The notes under the pieces were generated by a model. It was given only the letters and a program-made list of their open reading frames with translations, was not told the origin of the DNA and made no database searches. Below are positions 33,485 to 46,657 of a stretch of DNA of 64,000 bases, one piece after another. This DNA comes from Prorocentrum cordatum (lineage: Eukaryota; Sar; Dinophyceae; Prorocentrales; Prorocentraceae). The translations under genes and the position numbers were made by a program. Numbering within the stretch: position 1 is the first letter of the stretch; each line of letters starts with the position of its first letter. The DNA lies in contig CAUYUJ010012558.1 of NCBI GenBank assembly GCA_963575745.1, forward strand, positions 598,508 through 662,507. The letters run 5' to 3'.

Positions 33485-34410
33485 TTGGGAATCGGGATTT
33501 CGCTGCCGTTCGTGGCCCCGTTGCAGCCCTTCGTGGCCTCCTCGCTGCCTTTCGTGGACCCGTTGAAACCCTTCGCGGCCCCCTCATGGCCCTTCGTGGC
33601 TTCGTTGCAGCCCTTCGTGGCCCCCTCGCTGCCCTTCGCGGCCCCGTTGCAGCCCTTCGTGGCCCCCCCGCTGCCCTTCGTGGACCCCTTGCAGCCCCTT
33701 CGTGGCCCCACTCGCTGCCGTTCGTGGCCCCGTTGCAGCCCTTCGCGGCCCCCCCGCTGCCCTTCGTGGACCCGTTGCAGCCCTTCGCGGCCCCACTCGC
33801 TGCCTTTCGTGGCCCCGCTGCAGCCCTGCATGGCCTCCTCGCTGCTCTTCGTGGACCCGTTGCAGCCCCTCGTGGCCCCCTCGCTGCCCTTCGCGGCCCC
33901 GTTGCAGCCCCTCGTGGCCCCCTCGCTGCCGTTCGTGGTCCCGTTGCAGCCCTTCATGGCCCCCATCGCTGCCCTTCGTGGCCTCATATATGCATGCCCT
34001 TCGTGGCCCCCGCTCGTTCGCGCCCGTCGTGGCCCCATATGCATGCCTTTCGTGGCCCTTTGTCGCCCTTCGCGGCCCCTTCGCTGCCCTTCGCGGCAGT
34101 GGCCCCGCCCGTGCCCTCCGCGGTCCAATCTGCGCATGCGTTTCGTGGCCCCCGTTCGCTCGCGCCCGTCGTGGCCCTGTGTGCATGCCCTTCGTGGCCC
34201 TGCCGTCGCCCTTTGCGGCCCCGATCGCTGTCCTACGTGGCCCAGTTGCTACCCTCAGTGGCACCATCGTTGCCATCTGCGGCCCCGCATTATCTGCCCT
34301 TCGTGGCCCCCGCTCGTTCGGGTTTTTGGTGGCCCCGTGCGCATTCCCTTCGCGCCGCCGCCGTCGCCCTTCGCGGCCTACTTCGTGCCCTTCGTGGCCC
34401 TGCTGTCGTT
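33485..34410 (+). repeat. 21-bp minisatellite (CCCTTCGTGGCC)
   Basis: About forty imperfect units of GCCCTTCGTGGCCCCSTTGCA. Because the unit is a multiple of three, all frames stay open and give Leu/Arg/Gly/Pro-rich repeats such as AALRGPL. A 558-codon plus frame over this region is a repeat artefact. Confidence 0.85.
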
Positions 34411-34429
34411 CTCTCTCTCGCTCTCGCTT

Positions 34430-34433
34430 TGGC

Positions 34434-34467
<34 letters not shown>

Positions 34468-34500
34468 GGACGTCGTCGTCGTCGTCGCCGCGGTCGACCC
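34430..34500. repeat. (CGT)n microsatellite
   Basis: CGTCGT repeats with two short interruptions directly after the 21-bp minisatellite. Confidence 0.85.
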
Positions 34501-34765
34501 ACTGTCCGTCCCTATTGGGGTCGGGCTGCCGCCGATCAGCGCTGCCGCTGGCCAGGCCGACGGTCCGCGGCCGTCCCGCCGCTAGCCACGGCCCGGCCTG
34601 CAGGGGAAACATGCATTACCCCCCAAAGGGGTACGATCGAAGACGAAAAGGGCGGGCATCGAGGGTTTGGGAAATACGCATTAACGGACACTCGAGGAGA
34701 TAAGATCGACAAATGTGGGGGCAGCCCCGGCGGCGTAGCCCCTTCCTGTTCAACAGTAACAAAGA

Positions 34766-34965
34766 CATCAACACCACCACCAACAACAACAACAACAAAA
34801 AACAACAACAACGCAAAACAACCAGCTGGTGTACGCGGACCAAATGCACCAGCTGATTGTGTCGCTCCGTGTCGTGAAACAACCAGCTGGTGTACCCTGC
34901 GCCCGCCCCCCCCCCGCCCCCCGGCGCAGCGCAACGCAACGCAACGCTACGCGCCATAGGGTCCT
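34766..34965 (+). repeat. Left arm of the TAG cassette
   Basis: From the outside inwards: AAC tract, AACCAGCTGGTGTAC twice (about 34,822 and 34,881), a C-run block, and GCGCAACGCAACGCAACG. The same order appears inverted at 37,735-37,860. Confidence 0.6.
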
Positions 34966-35190
34966 TAGGGGGTGCTACAAAATACCTCGGGGATCCTATA
35001 GAATCCTTCGGGGATGCTATAGAGTCCTTCGGGGGTCCTACAGAATTTCGCTCGGGGATCCCATCGAATCCTCAGGCGTGCTATAGCTTCCCCCGGGAAT
35101 GCTATAGCCTCCCTACGTGTTCCTATAGAATCGCTCAGGGATCCTACGGAGCCTCTACGGAATCCTATAAAAAAAACCGAGGGGGTCCTA
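34966..35190. repeat. GGGATCCTATAGAATCC-type minisatellite
   Basis: About eight units of 22-30 bp around GGGGATCCTATAGAATCCTT. The GGATCCTATAG word also runs through the longer array at 36.4-37.7 kb. Confidence 0.6.
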
Positions 35191-35194
35191 CAGG

Positions 35195-36300
<1,106 letters not shown>

Positions 36301-36419
36301 AAAGGAGGGATAGTAGTCGTCATCGTGGGAAATCTGATAAGAATACTGGAATATGTTGAGACGCGCTCGTAGTAGTAGTAATACTTGGAGTAGTAGTAGA
36401 AGTAGGAGTAGCAGGAGCC

Positions 36420-37700
36420 CTGTCGAAGTCCTACAATATTCCGATGCGATCCGCTGGCGCCTTATAACATTCCGATGGGGTCCTTGAAGCCCTATGATAA
36501 TTCTATGGGATTCCTACCGGATTCGATGAAGCCCGAACGGATTCCTATAGGATCGTTTGAATCTCATACGGTCCTGCAGGACGCCTTTACGCATCCCATA
36601 AGATCCTATGAGACTCCTCTACGAATGCCATAAGGATCATCAAACAAAAGCCCTATACGAAACGCATAGGATCCTATAGGACTCCAGAACTCCTACACGA
36701 ATCGCATAGGGTCCTGTTGGATTCCTAAGCGAATCCCATAGGATCCTATAGGACTCCCATACGAATCGCACAGGATCCAATCGGACTCCTATACGAACCC
36801 CATGAGATCCTACAGGACATCTATACGAATCCCATTGGATCATAAAGGACTTCTATACGCAGTCCATGAGATCCTAGAGGACTCCTATACGAATCCCATA
36901 GGATCCAGTAGGACCCTTCTACGAAGCCCACCGGTTCCTATAGGACTCCTATACGAACCCTAGAGGATCCTACAGGACTCCTATACGAAGCCCATCGGAT
37001 CCCATGAGATCCCTGTACAAATTCAATATGACCCTATGGGACTCAAATAGAATCCCAGATGATCCTGTAGGACTCCTATACAAATCCCATGGGCGCCTAT
37101 AGGCGACCTATAAGAATCCATAGGACCCGACAGGACTCCTATACGGCTCCCATTGGATCGTACAGGACTCCTATGCGAATCGCACCGGATCCACTGGGAC
37201 TCCTCTACAAGTCCCAGAGGGTCCTATAAGACTCCGATACGAAGCCCACGGGATTCTGAAGGACTCTTATACGAATCCTACCGAATCCCGCTCATCGGAT
37301 CCTACAAGACTCCTATGCGGATCCCATAGGATCATAGAGGACTCCTATACGAATCCAATCGGATCCTGTAGGACTCCTATACATAGCCGAAAAAGATCCA
37401 GTAGGATTCTTATACGAATCCCATAGGATCCTATAGGACTCCTATACGAATCCCATCGGGGACTATAAGAATCCTGGATGAATCCCATAGAATATGATAG
37501 AACTCCTAGGCGAAGCCCATAAGGTCCTATAGGACACCTAGACGAATTCCAAATGATCCTGTTGGACTCCTATACGGATCTCATAAAAATCGTTGGACCC
37601 TCATAGAAATCCCAAAGGTTCCTGTAGGACTCAAATATGATCCCATCGGATCCTATGGGACTCCTACACGAATCCACTCGGGTCCTATAGGCCCCAGAGG
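36420..37700 (+). repeat. 31-bp minisatellite (GGATCC / TATAGGACTCC)
   Basis: About forty units of roughly 31 bp, consensus ATAGGATCCTATAGGACTCC followed by TATACGAATCCC. GGATCC recurs in many units. Copies range from near-perfect to strongly diverged. Confidence 0.85.
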
Positions 37701-37734
37701 ACACCGTAGGACTCCAATGCGGCCTCACTGCACA

Positions 37735-37860
37735 GGGCAGGGTGCGTTGCGTTGCGTTCTGTTGCGCGGGGGGTGGGGGCCCAGGGGGGGGGGGGGCGGG
37801 TGCCAGCTAGTGGTTTCGTTAACAACAACAACACCAACAACAACGGAAACACCATCACCA
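37735..37860 (-). repeat. Right arm of the TAG cassette
   Basis: GTGCGTTGCGTTGCGTT, a G-run block, GTGCCAGCTAGTGGTTTCGT and AACAACAAC: the inverted counterpart of the left arm at 34,766-34,965. Confidence 0.6.
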
Positions 37861-38034
37861 AAATACGAAGATGGGTGAATGGAAAAAGAGAGGAACACTG
37901 CTTTACATTAGGGGTCACATCAGCAATCGGGCGTTGGATCATGAACAAATGTCTGGCTCAAAGCGGCCTCGGACCCCTGCGCGGTCTTCTGAAAGGGTCC
38001 TGGAACGCGTGGATTACTAGGATCATCCCCGACC

Positions 38035-38142
38035 TCCTCCTCCTCCTCGTCATTATCATCATGGCAACGACCAGCATCATCCTCATCATCATCCTCATCA
38101 TCCTCATCATCATCCTCATCATCAGAATCATCATCATCATCG

Positions 38143-38180
<38 letters not shown>

Positions 38181-38214
38181 GTCGTCATCATCATCATCAT
38201 AATCATCATCATCG

Positions 38215-38256
<42 letters not shown>

Positions 38257-38260
38257 CCAC
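38035..38260. repeat. (ATC)n microsatellite
   Basis: Over 200 bp of ATC repeats with few interruptions. The Asp-rich minus frame and Ile-rich plus frame are artefacts. Confidence 0.95.
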
Positions 38261-38629
38261 CACCTCCACCCGCCCATCCGCCTACGATTCCTCTCCTCCT
38301 CCTCCTCCTCCTCATCCTCCATCCACCCTTTTTCCCTCCCCATGATCCTTCGCGTCGTCCTCCTCTGTTTCCTTTTCCCCCCCCCCCCCACCCCTCCGCA
38401 AGGGCGACCGGGCGCGGGGCGAAGGTAGGAATGATCGCGCGCTCTGGAGAACGGGCGGACGAAAACGGCGGTGGAAAAGTAAGAAGAGGGGGAGGAGGGA
38501 GGACACACAATTATTCACTGCGTGGCGTGGGGCTCCCCAGATGTGCATACCTATACGACCACCCTGCGGGTGATAGAGGTTGGGGGGGAGGCAGCAATGG
38601 GCAAAAACGGCGATGTTTTGAAATGCACA
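38261..38629. other. CTC tract, C-run and unique DNA, no gene
   Basis: A CTC tract at 38,295-38,320, a C-run at 38,378-38,390, then unique sequence with no recognised protein. Confidence 0.4.
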
Positions 38630-38995
38630 ACCCCCAGCGGGACACTGGCGGGACACCAGCGGGACACCGCGGGCCACCGTTTGACGGGAGGGGCATCATT
38701 TGGTCCGGCCGCGGCCCAGCCACAGCAGGATTTCGGGACACCCGCGGGACACCGCGCGGCACCGGCCGACGGAGGAGAAACATTTGGTCCGGCCGCGGCC
38801 CAGCCGCAGGAGGATTTCGGGACACCCGCGGGACACCAGGGACACCGCGCGGCACCGGCCGCCGGAGGAGAAACAATTGGTCCGGCCGCGGCCCAGCCAC
38901 AGGAGGATTTCGGGACACCCGCGGGACACCGGCGGGACACCGCGGGGCACCGGCCGCTGGAGGAGTTACATTTGGTCCAGCCGCGGCCCAGCCAC
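38630..38995 (+). repeat. Four-unit minisatellite, 80-100 bp
   Basis: Units share TTTGGTCCGGCCGCGGCCCA, then GCCACAGGAGGATTTCGGGA, and one to three copies of CACCGGCGGGA. The number of the short CGGGACACC subrepeats varies between units, so the period differs. Related frames on both strands are repeat translations. Confidence 0.85.
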
Positions 38996-39289
38996 AAGAG
39001 AATTTTCTCTCGCCCGTCCACGCAGCTTCGCCTCGCCTGCACGCACGCACGGCACGCACGACAAGAACCCGAAACCGAAATCGATTTCCCGGTAGGGAGG
39101 GTCTCCGTTTCACGTCGGACTCATCTCCCAACCTCCGATATTAGCATGGACCTGTCCGCCGTGAGCGTGTAGGCGCAATGATTTTCGAATATAAGCGGGA
39201 TTAAATATTGACGGTCTGGGGGTGATCTAACTATGAACGGGTTGGAGTGTGAATGAAACTCAATAGTACGAACGCGCGCGCCTCTGCGC

Positions 39290-39535
39290 ATGAGCCTGGG
39301 GCCTCCTGGGGCCTCCTGGGGCCTCTTGGACCTTCCCGGGGCCTCCTGGAACCTCTTGGGGCTTCCTGGGGCCTCCTGGGGCCTCCTGGGGCTTCCTGGA
39401 GCCTCATGGAGCCTCTTGGGGCTTCCTGGGGCCTCCTGGGGCCTCCTGGGGCCTCTCGTGGCCTCCTGGGGCTCCTGAGCCTCCTGGAACCTCCTGGGGC
39501 CTCCTGGGGAGGAGTCGTGCCCCAGGAGAGGCCCA
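39290..39535 (+). repeat. GGGCCTCCTG decamer repeat
   Basis: About 22 units of GGGCCTCCTG with small changes. Trp/Gly/Leu/Ala-rich plus frames come from it. It is the complement of the AGGCCCC repeats at 14.5, 42.7 and 44.5 kb. Confidence 0.85.
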
Positions 39536-40090
39536 ATCTATAGGAACAGACGAAGCGCACATCGGATTGGAGCCACAAAGGGAAATATCGAGGAGCATGC
39601 CCCAGAGGAGGCCCAATCTAATGGAACATGTCTGAAACACTTTAGATTGGATGCACAGGAGAGGACAACCTATAGAAACAGATGTCAAATACCCCGGATT
39701 CGTGCTCCAGGGGAGGCCCAGCCTAGAGGAACACACGCAACACACTGGGGATTGGAGCCACTGCTGTGGCCTTCTGAGGCCTCCTGCACCTGGGGCCTCT
39801 TGCGGCCTCCTGGTGCCTTCTGGGGCCTCCTGGTGCCTCCTGGCGCTGCAGTCGAACATGTCGACAGGAACTGGACTGCGTCTGAATGGGACTATGATGC
39901 GTATGAGTCTGGGTCTGGGTGGGTCTGGGTGCGAGTGGTTCTGACTACGAGTAAGTATGAGGGTGGGTGGATCTAAGTGTGAGTGGGTCTGAATGTACGC
40001 AGGTCTGGGTGTGGGCGAGTCTGAATATGAGATGATGAGTACGAGTCTGGGTATAAGAAATTCTGGGCACGAGTGGGCTTGATCATAAGT
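39520..40090 (+). repeat. Two short tandem families
   Basis: First, three units of 65-105 bp starting GCYCCAGRGGAGGCCCARYC and containing GGATTGGAGCCAC (39,522-39,765). Second, a 24-bp family around GAGTGGGTCTGGGTGTGAGT at 39,900-40,090. Confidence 0.6.
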
Positions 40091-40099
40091 GAGTCTGGG

Positions 40100-40245
40100 A
40101 CATCCTCGCAAGCTGTGCACCCCTTGGGGTGTCGAAGCCATCGCCTCGCCCGAGACATCCTCATAATCTGCTCGGGACGCAGACGAGTCTGTCCAGCAAA
40201 ACAAGCAAACCGCTCGAGACGTCCTCTCAAGATGTGCCCCCATGT
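40100..40245 (-). repeat. GAGACATCCTC core repeat, two to three units
   Basis: CCCCTTGGGGTGTCGAAGCC and CGCCTCGCCCGAGACATCCT recur in the repeat at 61.7-62.06 kb. The GAGACATCCTC core is the inverted form of the core in the 64-bp repeat at 7.8 kb. Confidence 0.6.
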
Positions 40246-40333
40246 TTTTTTTTTATTACACGTATGTATAAATATATGTATGTATGTATATATATATATA
40301 TATATATCAATCAATCAATCAATCAATCAATCT
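40246..40333. repeat. Compound microsatellite T / TATG / TA / TCAA
   Basis: A T-run, TATGTATG, (TA)n and then (TCAA)n lie end to end. Confidence 0.9.
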
Positions 40334-40844
40334 CTGAGGGGCAGTGTTCCACAAGTCAGCACATCAAAAAACGAGTGTGTGGGACGGAACTGTGTTGGCA
40401 CAGCGGCCAACTCGGGTGCGCACCGCTGGACCAGACCGTATAACCAAGGAGGAGAGGGAGACGGAGGTAGTGAGGAAGATGAAGGACTTGCCGTCGCTCG
40501 GACGTCCATTTCCCGTGCATGTTTCGGTTTCGTGCGTGTTGTTGCTGCTCCATGGTCCAGGATGGTCTTCGATGGTTCTCGCAAAAAAAATGCACACGTC
40601 CGAGCGATGCCAAGCAGAGGGAGGTAGTGCGGAAGATGACGGAGGATGACGGAGGAGGGACGATGCAGGCGACGCCCGCCCCGCCGTCGGCGGTTGGGGG
40701 CGGCGGCGGGTTGGGGGGGGGTCATCCCAGTAGAGCACCGACTCGCAGACGTCGCGGTCGCCGTGGCGAAACCGCCATCTTCCCGCGGGCGTCGCGCGCG
40801 CGCAGGCAATCTCCGTTTCCCCCCCCTTCCTCATCACGAAGTCC

Positions 40845-41090
40845 TCGTCGTTCTCCTCCTCCTCCTCCTCCTCCTGCTCCTCCTCCTCCTCCTCCCCCTC
40901 TTCCTCCTCGAGTAATGGGGATCGACGCTTTCGGACGCCTCCAGTCGGGGCCTCCCAGGACAATGGGCACTTCCAGGGGTCCCCCAGAGAGCTCATCTTG
41001 CTCCTCCTGGTGTTGTTGCTGCTGTTGCTGCTGTTGTGTTCCTCCTCCTCCTCCTGCTCCTCCTCCTCCTCTTCCGCCACTGCGCCCTCT
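40845..41090 (-). repeat. CTC tract - core - CTC tract, copy 2
   Basis: Inverted copy of the 18.4-kb element. The core at 40,907-41,008 (GGGGATCGACGCTTTCGG, CACTTCCAGGGGTCCCCC, GAGAGCTCATCTTGCTCCTC) lies between CTC repeats on both sides. Confidence 0.75.
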
Positions 41091-41825
41091 CCGTCAACGT
41101 GTATTCCACCATCGCGTCCATCATCTCTCCTTCTCGTCCTCCCCTCCTCTTCTCTCCTCTTCCCCTTCCTTCTCCTCTCCTCTTGCCCCATCCTCCTCCT
41201 TCTCAGGGTCTCCTCCCATATCATCATTTTCCCTCTTCCCCAATTCCTCTAATATCGTCATCCTCCCCCCTCATTCTACTTCCCAGGGTTTCCTCATCAT
41301 CCTCTCCTTCTCGTCCAGACATCCTTGTGTTTCTCATGCTCCTCCTGTTCCCGGCTCTCCTTCTACTCCGTACATGTCCATACTTCTTCCCCCGCCCCCT
41401 CCTCTGCCCCCGCCCCCTGCTCTGCCCTCGACATCCTCTGTCGTTCATACGCAGGGTCCTTGAGAGCAACGCATGCACGCCTCCACGGATTTTCGGTCGC
41501 TGGTTCGTCCCCGTCCCCTCCTCGACCTCTGAGGAGGTGACGGGGAGAAGAGACGGAGGATTGGATTGGACACCAGCAGGACTCGAATCCAGCTCGTCGG
41601 CCACACTAAAATCAATGCGTAAACAAAGTGACTCTGACACTCTAGAAGGGAGAAGGATGCGCAAGAGGAGGGGAATGAGGAAGAGGAGGAGGAGAAGGAG
41701 GACCAGTGCAAACCCAAGACCCATCAAATATGCGGCAATATGCGCTCCCTCCAAGCTCCCTCTTCGCACTCCACAAACTCCTACAATAAGTTAAGCTCAT
41801 TGCCATCACAAAATCCTCCGGACTC
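41091..41825. other. Pyrimidine-rich DNA, no gene recognised
   Basis: CT-rich with many CTCCTC words to about 41,430, then purine-rich AGGAGGAG at 41,645-41,705. Frames are compositional. Confidence 0.4.
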
Positions 41826-41829
41826 CAGC

Positions 41830-42435
41830 GCCACGAGTCAACCTGACTGTTGCGTCGTGATGATCCTGAACCGCGCCGTAACACCGTTATTGAAACTTCA
41901 ACACCACGAATCAACATAACTGCTGCGCTTTGTCAACCTTCAACCAAACCAAAAAAACATGTCTGGCACAAACACCAGGTGAATCCGTGGAACTCCTGCA
42001 ATTGGTTCAATGACTGCGCGCGGCGCTGAGGCGAGAGACACACCGTGAAAAGGAACCGCCCTCAATCCGCGAAGCTCTTGCAAGGTTTAGGACGGCTGTG
42101 CGCGGCGCTGAGGCGAGAACCACATGTCGAAAAAGAACCGCCCTCAATCCGTAATGTTCTTGCAATGTTTTAAGACGAACGCGCGGGGGGGGGAAAAACG
42201 AAAACCACATTTTCAAAACGCCCGGGCCTCAATCCGTGAAGTTTCCGCGAATGCTTGAAACGAGGGCGCGCAGCGCTTAAACGAAAACCGCATTTTGAAA
42301 ACCACCCGCCCTCAACCCGTGAAATTATTGCAGCTTTGTTCGACGAATGTGCGCGTCTAAGGCGAGAGTCACATTTTGAAAATTACCCGCCCACAATATG
42401 TGAAGCTGTTGCCAATCTCTAAGCTCCAAGATCAG
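41830..42435 (-). repeat. 83-bp satellite, locus 2, inverted
   Basis: About five units reading CCCTCAATCCGTGAAGTTCTTG and GCGCGGCGCTGAGGCGAGAACC, the reverse complement of locus 1. The companion segment CGAATCAACATAACTGCTGC lies at 41,907-41,940 and a GAGGAAGTCTCGC core at 42,442. Confidence 0.75.
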
Positions 42436-42689
42436 AAATGGTGAGGAAGTCTCGCAACGCCCAGCCCGCCTTTTCAACCAGCCTCAGGGTGCGACAGGGA
42501 TTAGAAGGACAAATCATGCATGATGCAAATCACGCCTGTCTACCAACGAACGCACGGCCACCACTACGGACAACTGTTCGGGCCAAGCTATATTCAGGAC
42601 TGACGGGAGCGAAAGCACGCAATGCGAGAAACCTGCAGACGTCATGATCGAGGAGAGGGGTAGGAGAAAGCGGACATCCGTCGACCCCA

Positions 42690-43960
42690 TGTGGGTGTCC
42701 AGGCGTGTGAGATGGCTCCTCCCCTCCTTAACCCCCCCAGGGGACTGGACCTAAACCAAACTTTGGACCCGCCCCCTGCCCCACCTGGCACAGCACGCCC
42801 CCAGGATGGACTCGCCAGGGGCAGGCTTGGACCTCCCATGGTAGGTCCCTTTGGGGATTCCTGGGTGGCCCCTGAAATCTCAAAGACAAGCATGGAAGCA
42901 CAAAGAGGCCCAAGTGCAGTCCAAAGAGAGCCTTCATAACCACTTACGAAAATGCAAACAGGCCTTTAGACGGTCTACGAGGTGTCGAAGATGTCGGGGC
43001 CCAACAAGCATTACGAGATCTCGTCGTTTCCGTTGAAATCTACCTCCCTTCAAGTTCTGCAGCGACTTAGAGATGCTCGACTTTGGGGGGTCTTGGGGCA
43101 CCACGACGGTTCAAGCAGCCTCCACGACTGCCACAAAACGGACCAGAAGGACCCCAAGACAGCCCAAGAGGGTCACCAGGGAGCCCCCAAGAGGCCCCGA
43201 GAGGCCGCAAAGAACCCCCAAGAGGCCCCGGGAGGCCCCCAAGAGACCTCCAACTTCAAAGTGGCCCAGTGAAGGCCCCCAAGGGGTGTCCCGCAAGCCC
43301 CCGCGAGGCCCAAAGGAGCTCCCAGAGCACAGCCTCTGCCGACTCCCAAGAGGCCCTCAAGACAGCTCCAGTCGGCTTCATGACGGCCCAAGGCGGCCGC
43401 ATGACGGCCCACGGCCGAAGATGGCAGCAAGGGGGCCCCAAGAAGGCGCCCGAGGGCCACAGGAGGACCCCAAAGAGCGGACCACGAAGGCAAAGACACA
43501 TGTCTCCTTTCGGTCGATGCCGGACTGTTGCTTCACCTCCAGGTGGAAACCCGTGGGCCCATGACGGCCCAGGAAGCCTCAACCACGGCCCCAGGACTGC
43601 CCACGAGGCCCCCGCGAGAGCTCCAAGAAGACCCAAAGGGGCTCGAGAATGCCCAAAGACGGTCCAAGAGGACCCCGACAGCCCAAGGGAATCCCGAGAG
43701 AGCCCCAAGGCGGCTCCGAGAGGCCACGGCTTCCAAAGGGCCGGACGGCGCAGGAGCGCCATACGACGGCCCCAGACGCCCCTCGATGCCTCAGGCGGCC
43801 CCAAACAGGCCTCCCTAAGGCCCCAGGTGGCCCCGAAGGAGGCTCCAAGAAATCTCCAAGAAGCTCCGAGGAGGCCCCGCAACGACCTGACTGTACGTGC
43901 TCCAGACGAGCACCCCGCGAAGCGGGAGCAATCCCTGGAGTCGTTCTAGGCGCGAGGTGG
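42690..43960 (+). repeat. GAGGCCCC-type repeat, second locus
   Basis: Imperfect 9-15-bp units such as AAGAGGCCCCGAGAGGCC and CCAAGAGGCC fill 43,140-43,900. All frames are Pro/Arg/Gly/Ala-rich. Confidence 0.6.
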
Positions 43961-44480
43961 GTGTGTAATCTCAGCGTCTTGGATACTTACTCGCGTGGGG
44001 TCGGTGTGCTGATGATCGAGAGTCGCTAACTCGACGGTGTCTTCGGTGTTGTCACTGGTCGCCGACACTGGTCGCGTTGGTGCGCATTCAGATTTGGATG
44101 CCAGCGCAGCGCTCGCCATGTCCACCTTGTGCGGTCATGGCATGCGACTCCTGCAGCCATGCGCGAGGACTTCGGCCGACACACGAATCGTAACTCAACT
44201 GTCAACGCGGTCGTCCCTAATGAGTTGCTCTGCGCAACGTGTGGCACGCTGGTGAAATTCGCCGGCCCAACGGGCCAGAGGCGTGCTACGATCTCCGGTA
44301 ACTGGCTAACAAATTCTACTTCGCGCGCGCGGGGCGGCCCCTGGGGGTCTCTGGGCGAAAGTACCCTGGCAAGGTCCCGGCACGGTCCTGGCAGGTCCGG
44401 GTCAGAGATGCCGGGCCGGGCAATTTTTCGACACCCCTCACCGAGGATCGTGGCCTCTGAGGGGGGAGCCGCAATCGACT
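43961..44480. other. No gene recognised
   Basis: Unique-looking sequence with short frames only. One plus frame (44,129-44,647) contains a CATCGTLVKF-like pair of Cys but nothing else recognisable. Confidence 0.35.
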
Positions 44481-44489
44481 ACACCCCTC

Positions 44490-44625
44490 CCGCCCGAAGA
44501 GGCCCCCACGAGCCCCCCAAGAGGCCCTGGGGGCCCCCAAGACGCCGCCAAGGAGCCCCAAGAGACTCCCAAGAGGTCCCCAAGAGGCCTCCAAAAGGCC
44601 TTAAAGAGGGCTCCAGGGCCGGCGG
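44490..44625 (+). repeat. GAGGCCCC-type repeat, third locus
   Basis: A short block of AAGAGGCCCC, CCAAGACGCC and CCAAGAGGCCTCC units. Confidence 0.6.
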
Positions 44626-44945
44626 AATGAGCGAAGGGATTAAATAGCTGATGGCACGAAGGACACCGCCAAGAAGGCCGACCATTTCCATAACTACAGA
44701 CAAGGGGAACAAGCAGGCTAGGCGGGCCCAGCCTGGCCTGGAACCCCTCCGCTCGCCCCTGCCCCGCTGACCTGAAGCAGTGGTGGCTGCGGTCCGGCGC
44801 GAGCTCCAGCGTCACGTGCACGCGCACCCCTCGAAGCATCAGCGGGCCGGACGCGACGAGCTTGCGGTGGGCCTTGCGCTGGGGGCCGCCGCCGTGCCTA
44901 CTCTTCTGCCCCCCTTTCCCTCAACTATTCCTCATCCCTTCTCTT

Positions 44946-45035
44946 GCTCAGTCTCCTCCTCCTCCTCCTCCTCCTCATCATCATCCTTATCCTCCTCACC
45001 CTCCTCCTCCTCCTCCTCCTCATCCTTGCTCCTGG
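44946..45035. repeat. (CTC)n microsatellite
   Basis: CTC repeats with a short CATCATCAT break. Confidence 0.9.
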
Positions 45036-45329
45036 CCGCAGCCGTGCCTTGGGATCGATTACCGAGCATACGATCATTTGTATTCCTCATGCCTCCTGGG
45101 ATGCCCATCCCTGCCGATGGACAGACATTGCCACTTAAACCCCCTCCACAAGCCCAGCCAGACATAGATGCTCACTCCTGTCAATGGACAAGCGTTGGCA
45201 TCCGCTCTTCATCTCAACCCCAGAACTGGGACAGTCATGACGAGTGCTGACGAGTGTCGCATTGGCTCGGTCGCTGCGTCTCCAATTCCAGGCGCCCCCG
45301 TCGGCTGAGATGACATGCGGGTTTGGATC

Positions 45330-45615
45330 CCCAAGTTCTGGTGTCAACTTGGCGTCGGTCTCGCTCAGGCCACTGGCTGTGTCGACTGGGCGCTTGGTCG
45401 GACCCAGGCACCAAATAGGCGCCGTCGCACCGACACTGGGCGCTTGGTCGGACCCAGGCACCAAATAGGCGCCGAATTCGCACCAGACACGGGTGGTGTC
45501 ATGTGGGCGACGGCTTCGCTCTGGACACTGGCAGTGTCCAAGGGGCGCCAGGTTGGACCCCCGCGCCCAGGCGTCAAGTTGGCGCCAAGTGCAATTCTAG
45601 ACACTGGCGGCGTCA
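45330..45615 (+). repeat. About 50-bp tandem repeat with a recent duplication
   Basis: Two nearly identical units (CTGGGCGCTTGGTCGGACCC ... AAATAGGCGCC) lie at about 45,386 and 45,436. Older, diverged units carry GACACTGGCRGTGTC and CAAGTTGGCGCC up to 45,615. Confidence 0.75.
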
Positions 45616-45616
45616 T

Positions 45617-45762
45617 GTAGTCCTCCTCCTCCTCCTCCTCCTCCTCCTCCTCCTTTTCCTCCTTTTCCTCCTTTTCCTCCTCCTCCTCCTCCTCCTCCTC
45701 CTCCTCCTCCTTCTCCTCCTCCTCCTCCTCCTCCTCCTCCTCCTCCTCCCCTCTCTCCTCCT
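45617..45762. repeat. (CTC)n microsatellite
   Basis: About 145 bp of CTC repeats with CTTTTC interruptions, beside the 3' end of the minus-strand LINE. Confidence 0.95.
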
Positions 45763-46198
45763 TATTAATTTACCCTCCCATGCAGGCCTCATGAATCCGA
45801 TGATCAACCACACAGTGGCACTGGGGAGCTCTACCGACTTAGAGCTTGTGCTTCCACCTCGGACAAGCCCCGCTGTCGGAGATCCGAACACACAGGGGCG
45901 GAACGCTGCTAGAGGGCGAGCAGCGGAAGTGAGGAACCCACAGGGCCGGCCCCCCTTCAACTACTGGGACTATGGGGCTTTAGGAGCCAAGGAAGAAGCA
46001 CTCGCCCGTCGTCCCCGTCCGCTGGTAACCCGCGCGTGCCGCGGCGCCTCCTGTCGAGGCTGTTGTCCCGTTACGTATTGCCCTGCAGCTGCTTCGCCAT
46101 CTCTCCACGCGGAGCGCGGCCTGGTTTGCGGCTGCCTCCCCATTCTCTCAGGATGTGGTTGAACACGGCGCTCATTTTCATCATCTTCTGGCCTGCCA

Positions 46199-46657
46199 CT
46201 ATTCGGTATCGACCCCAACGGACTCACTTGCAACTTGGCGGCGTACAGCAGGTCGGTGGCTGCTCCTGCCCACGCTTCGGCCTGCTCCTTTTCCAATAGC
46301 TCTGCCGCCTCTGGAGTGACCCCGGCCACGACCGATCCGAGGAGCGTCATCGTGAGCCTGCACCTCTTGGCGTCGTACATCGGCGAGAAGCTGTACTCCT
46401 TTACCCATTCGCTGGCCCCCACACGGTCCGCGTGGGCCATCATCACCAACACTCTCGCTAGGACTCCCTTGAACCCCTTGAACGCCTGCGAGCACGATCC
46501 CCCGTTCAAGTAGCTCTGGCGGGCCTCGCTGGTGCCGGGAACCTTCTTGTTTCACTTTGGCCTGGTACTTCTGATGCGTGCCCTTCCCGTGCTTGACTGT
46601 CAGACGATCGCGCGGCATGTGCAACTGGACTGCCTGGGCGTACTCGAGCGTTGTCAC
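46199..46657 (-). pseudogene. C-terminal tail remnant of the second LINE
   Basis: A minus frame of 152 codons containing PRDRLTVKHGKGTHQKYQAK, followed in another frame by KEYSFSPMYDAKRCRLTMTL and KLQVSPLGSIPN (46,509-45,970). It lies where the post-polymerase tail of the LINE should be. No domain is recognised. Confidence 0.35.

Noticed and set aside
33283-34959. 558-codon plus-strand frame
   Set aside because: It runs through a 21-bp minisatellite whose length is a multiple of three, so stops are excluded in several frames on both strands.
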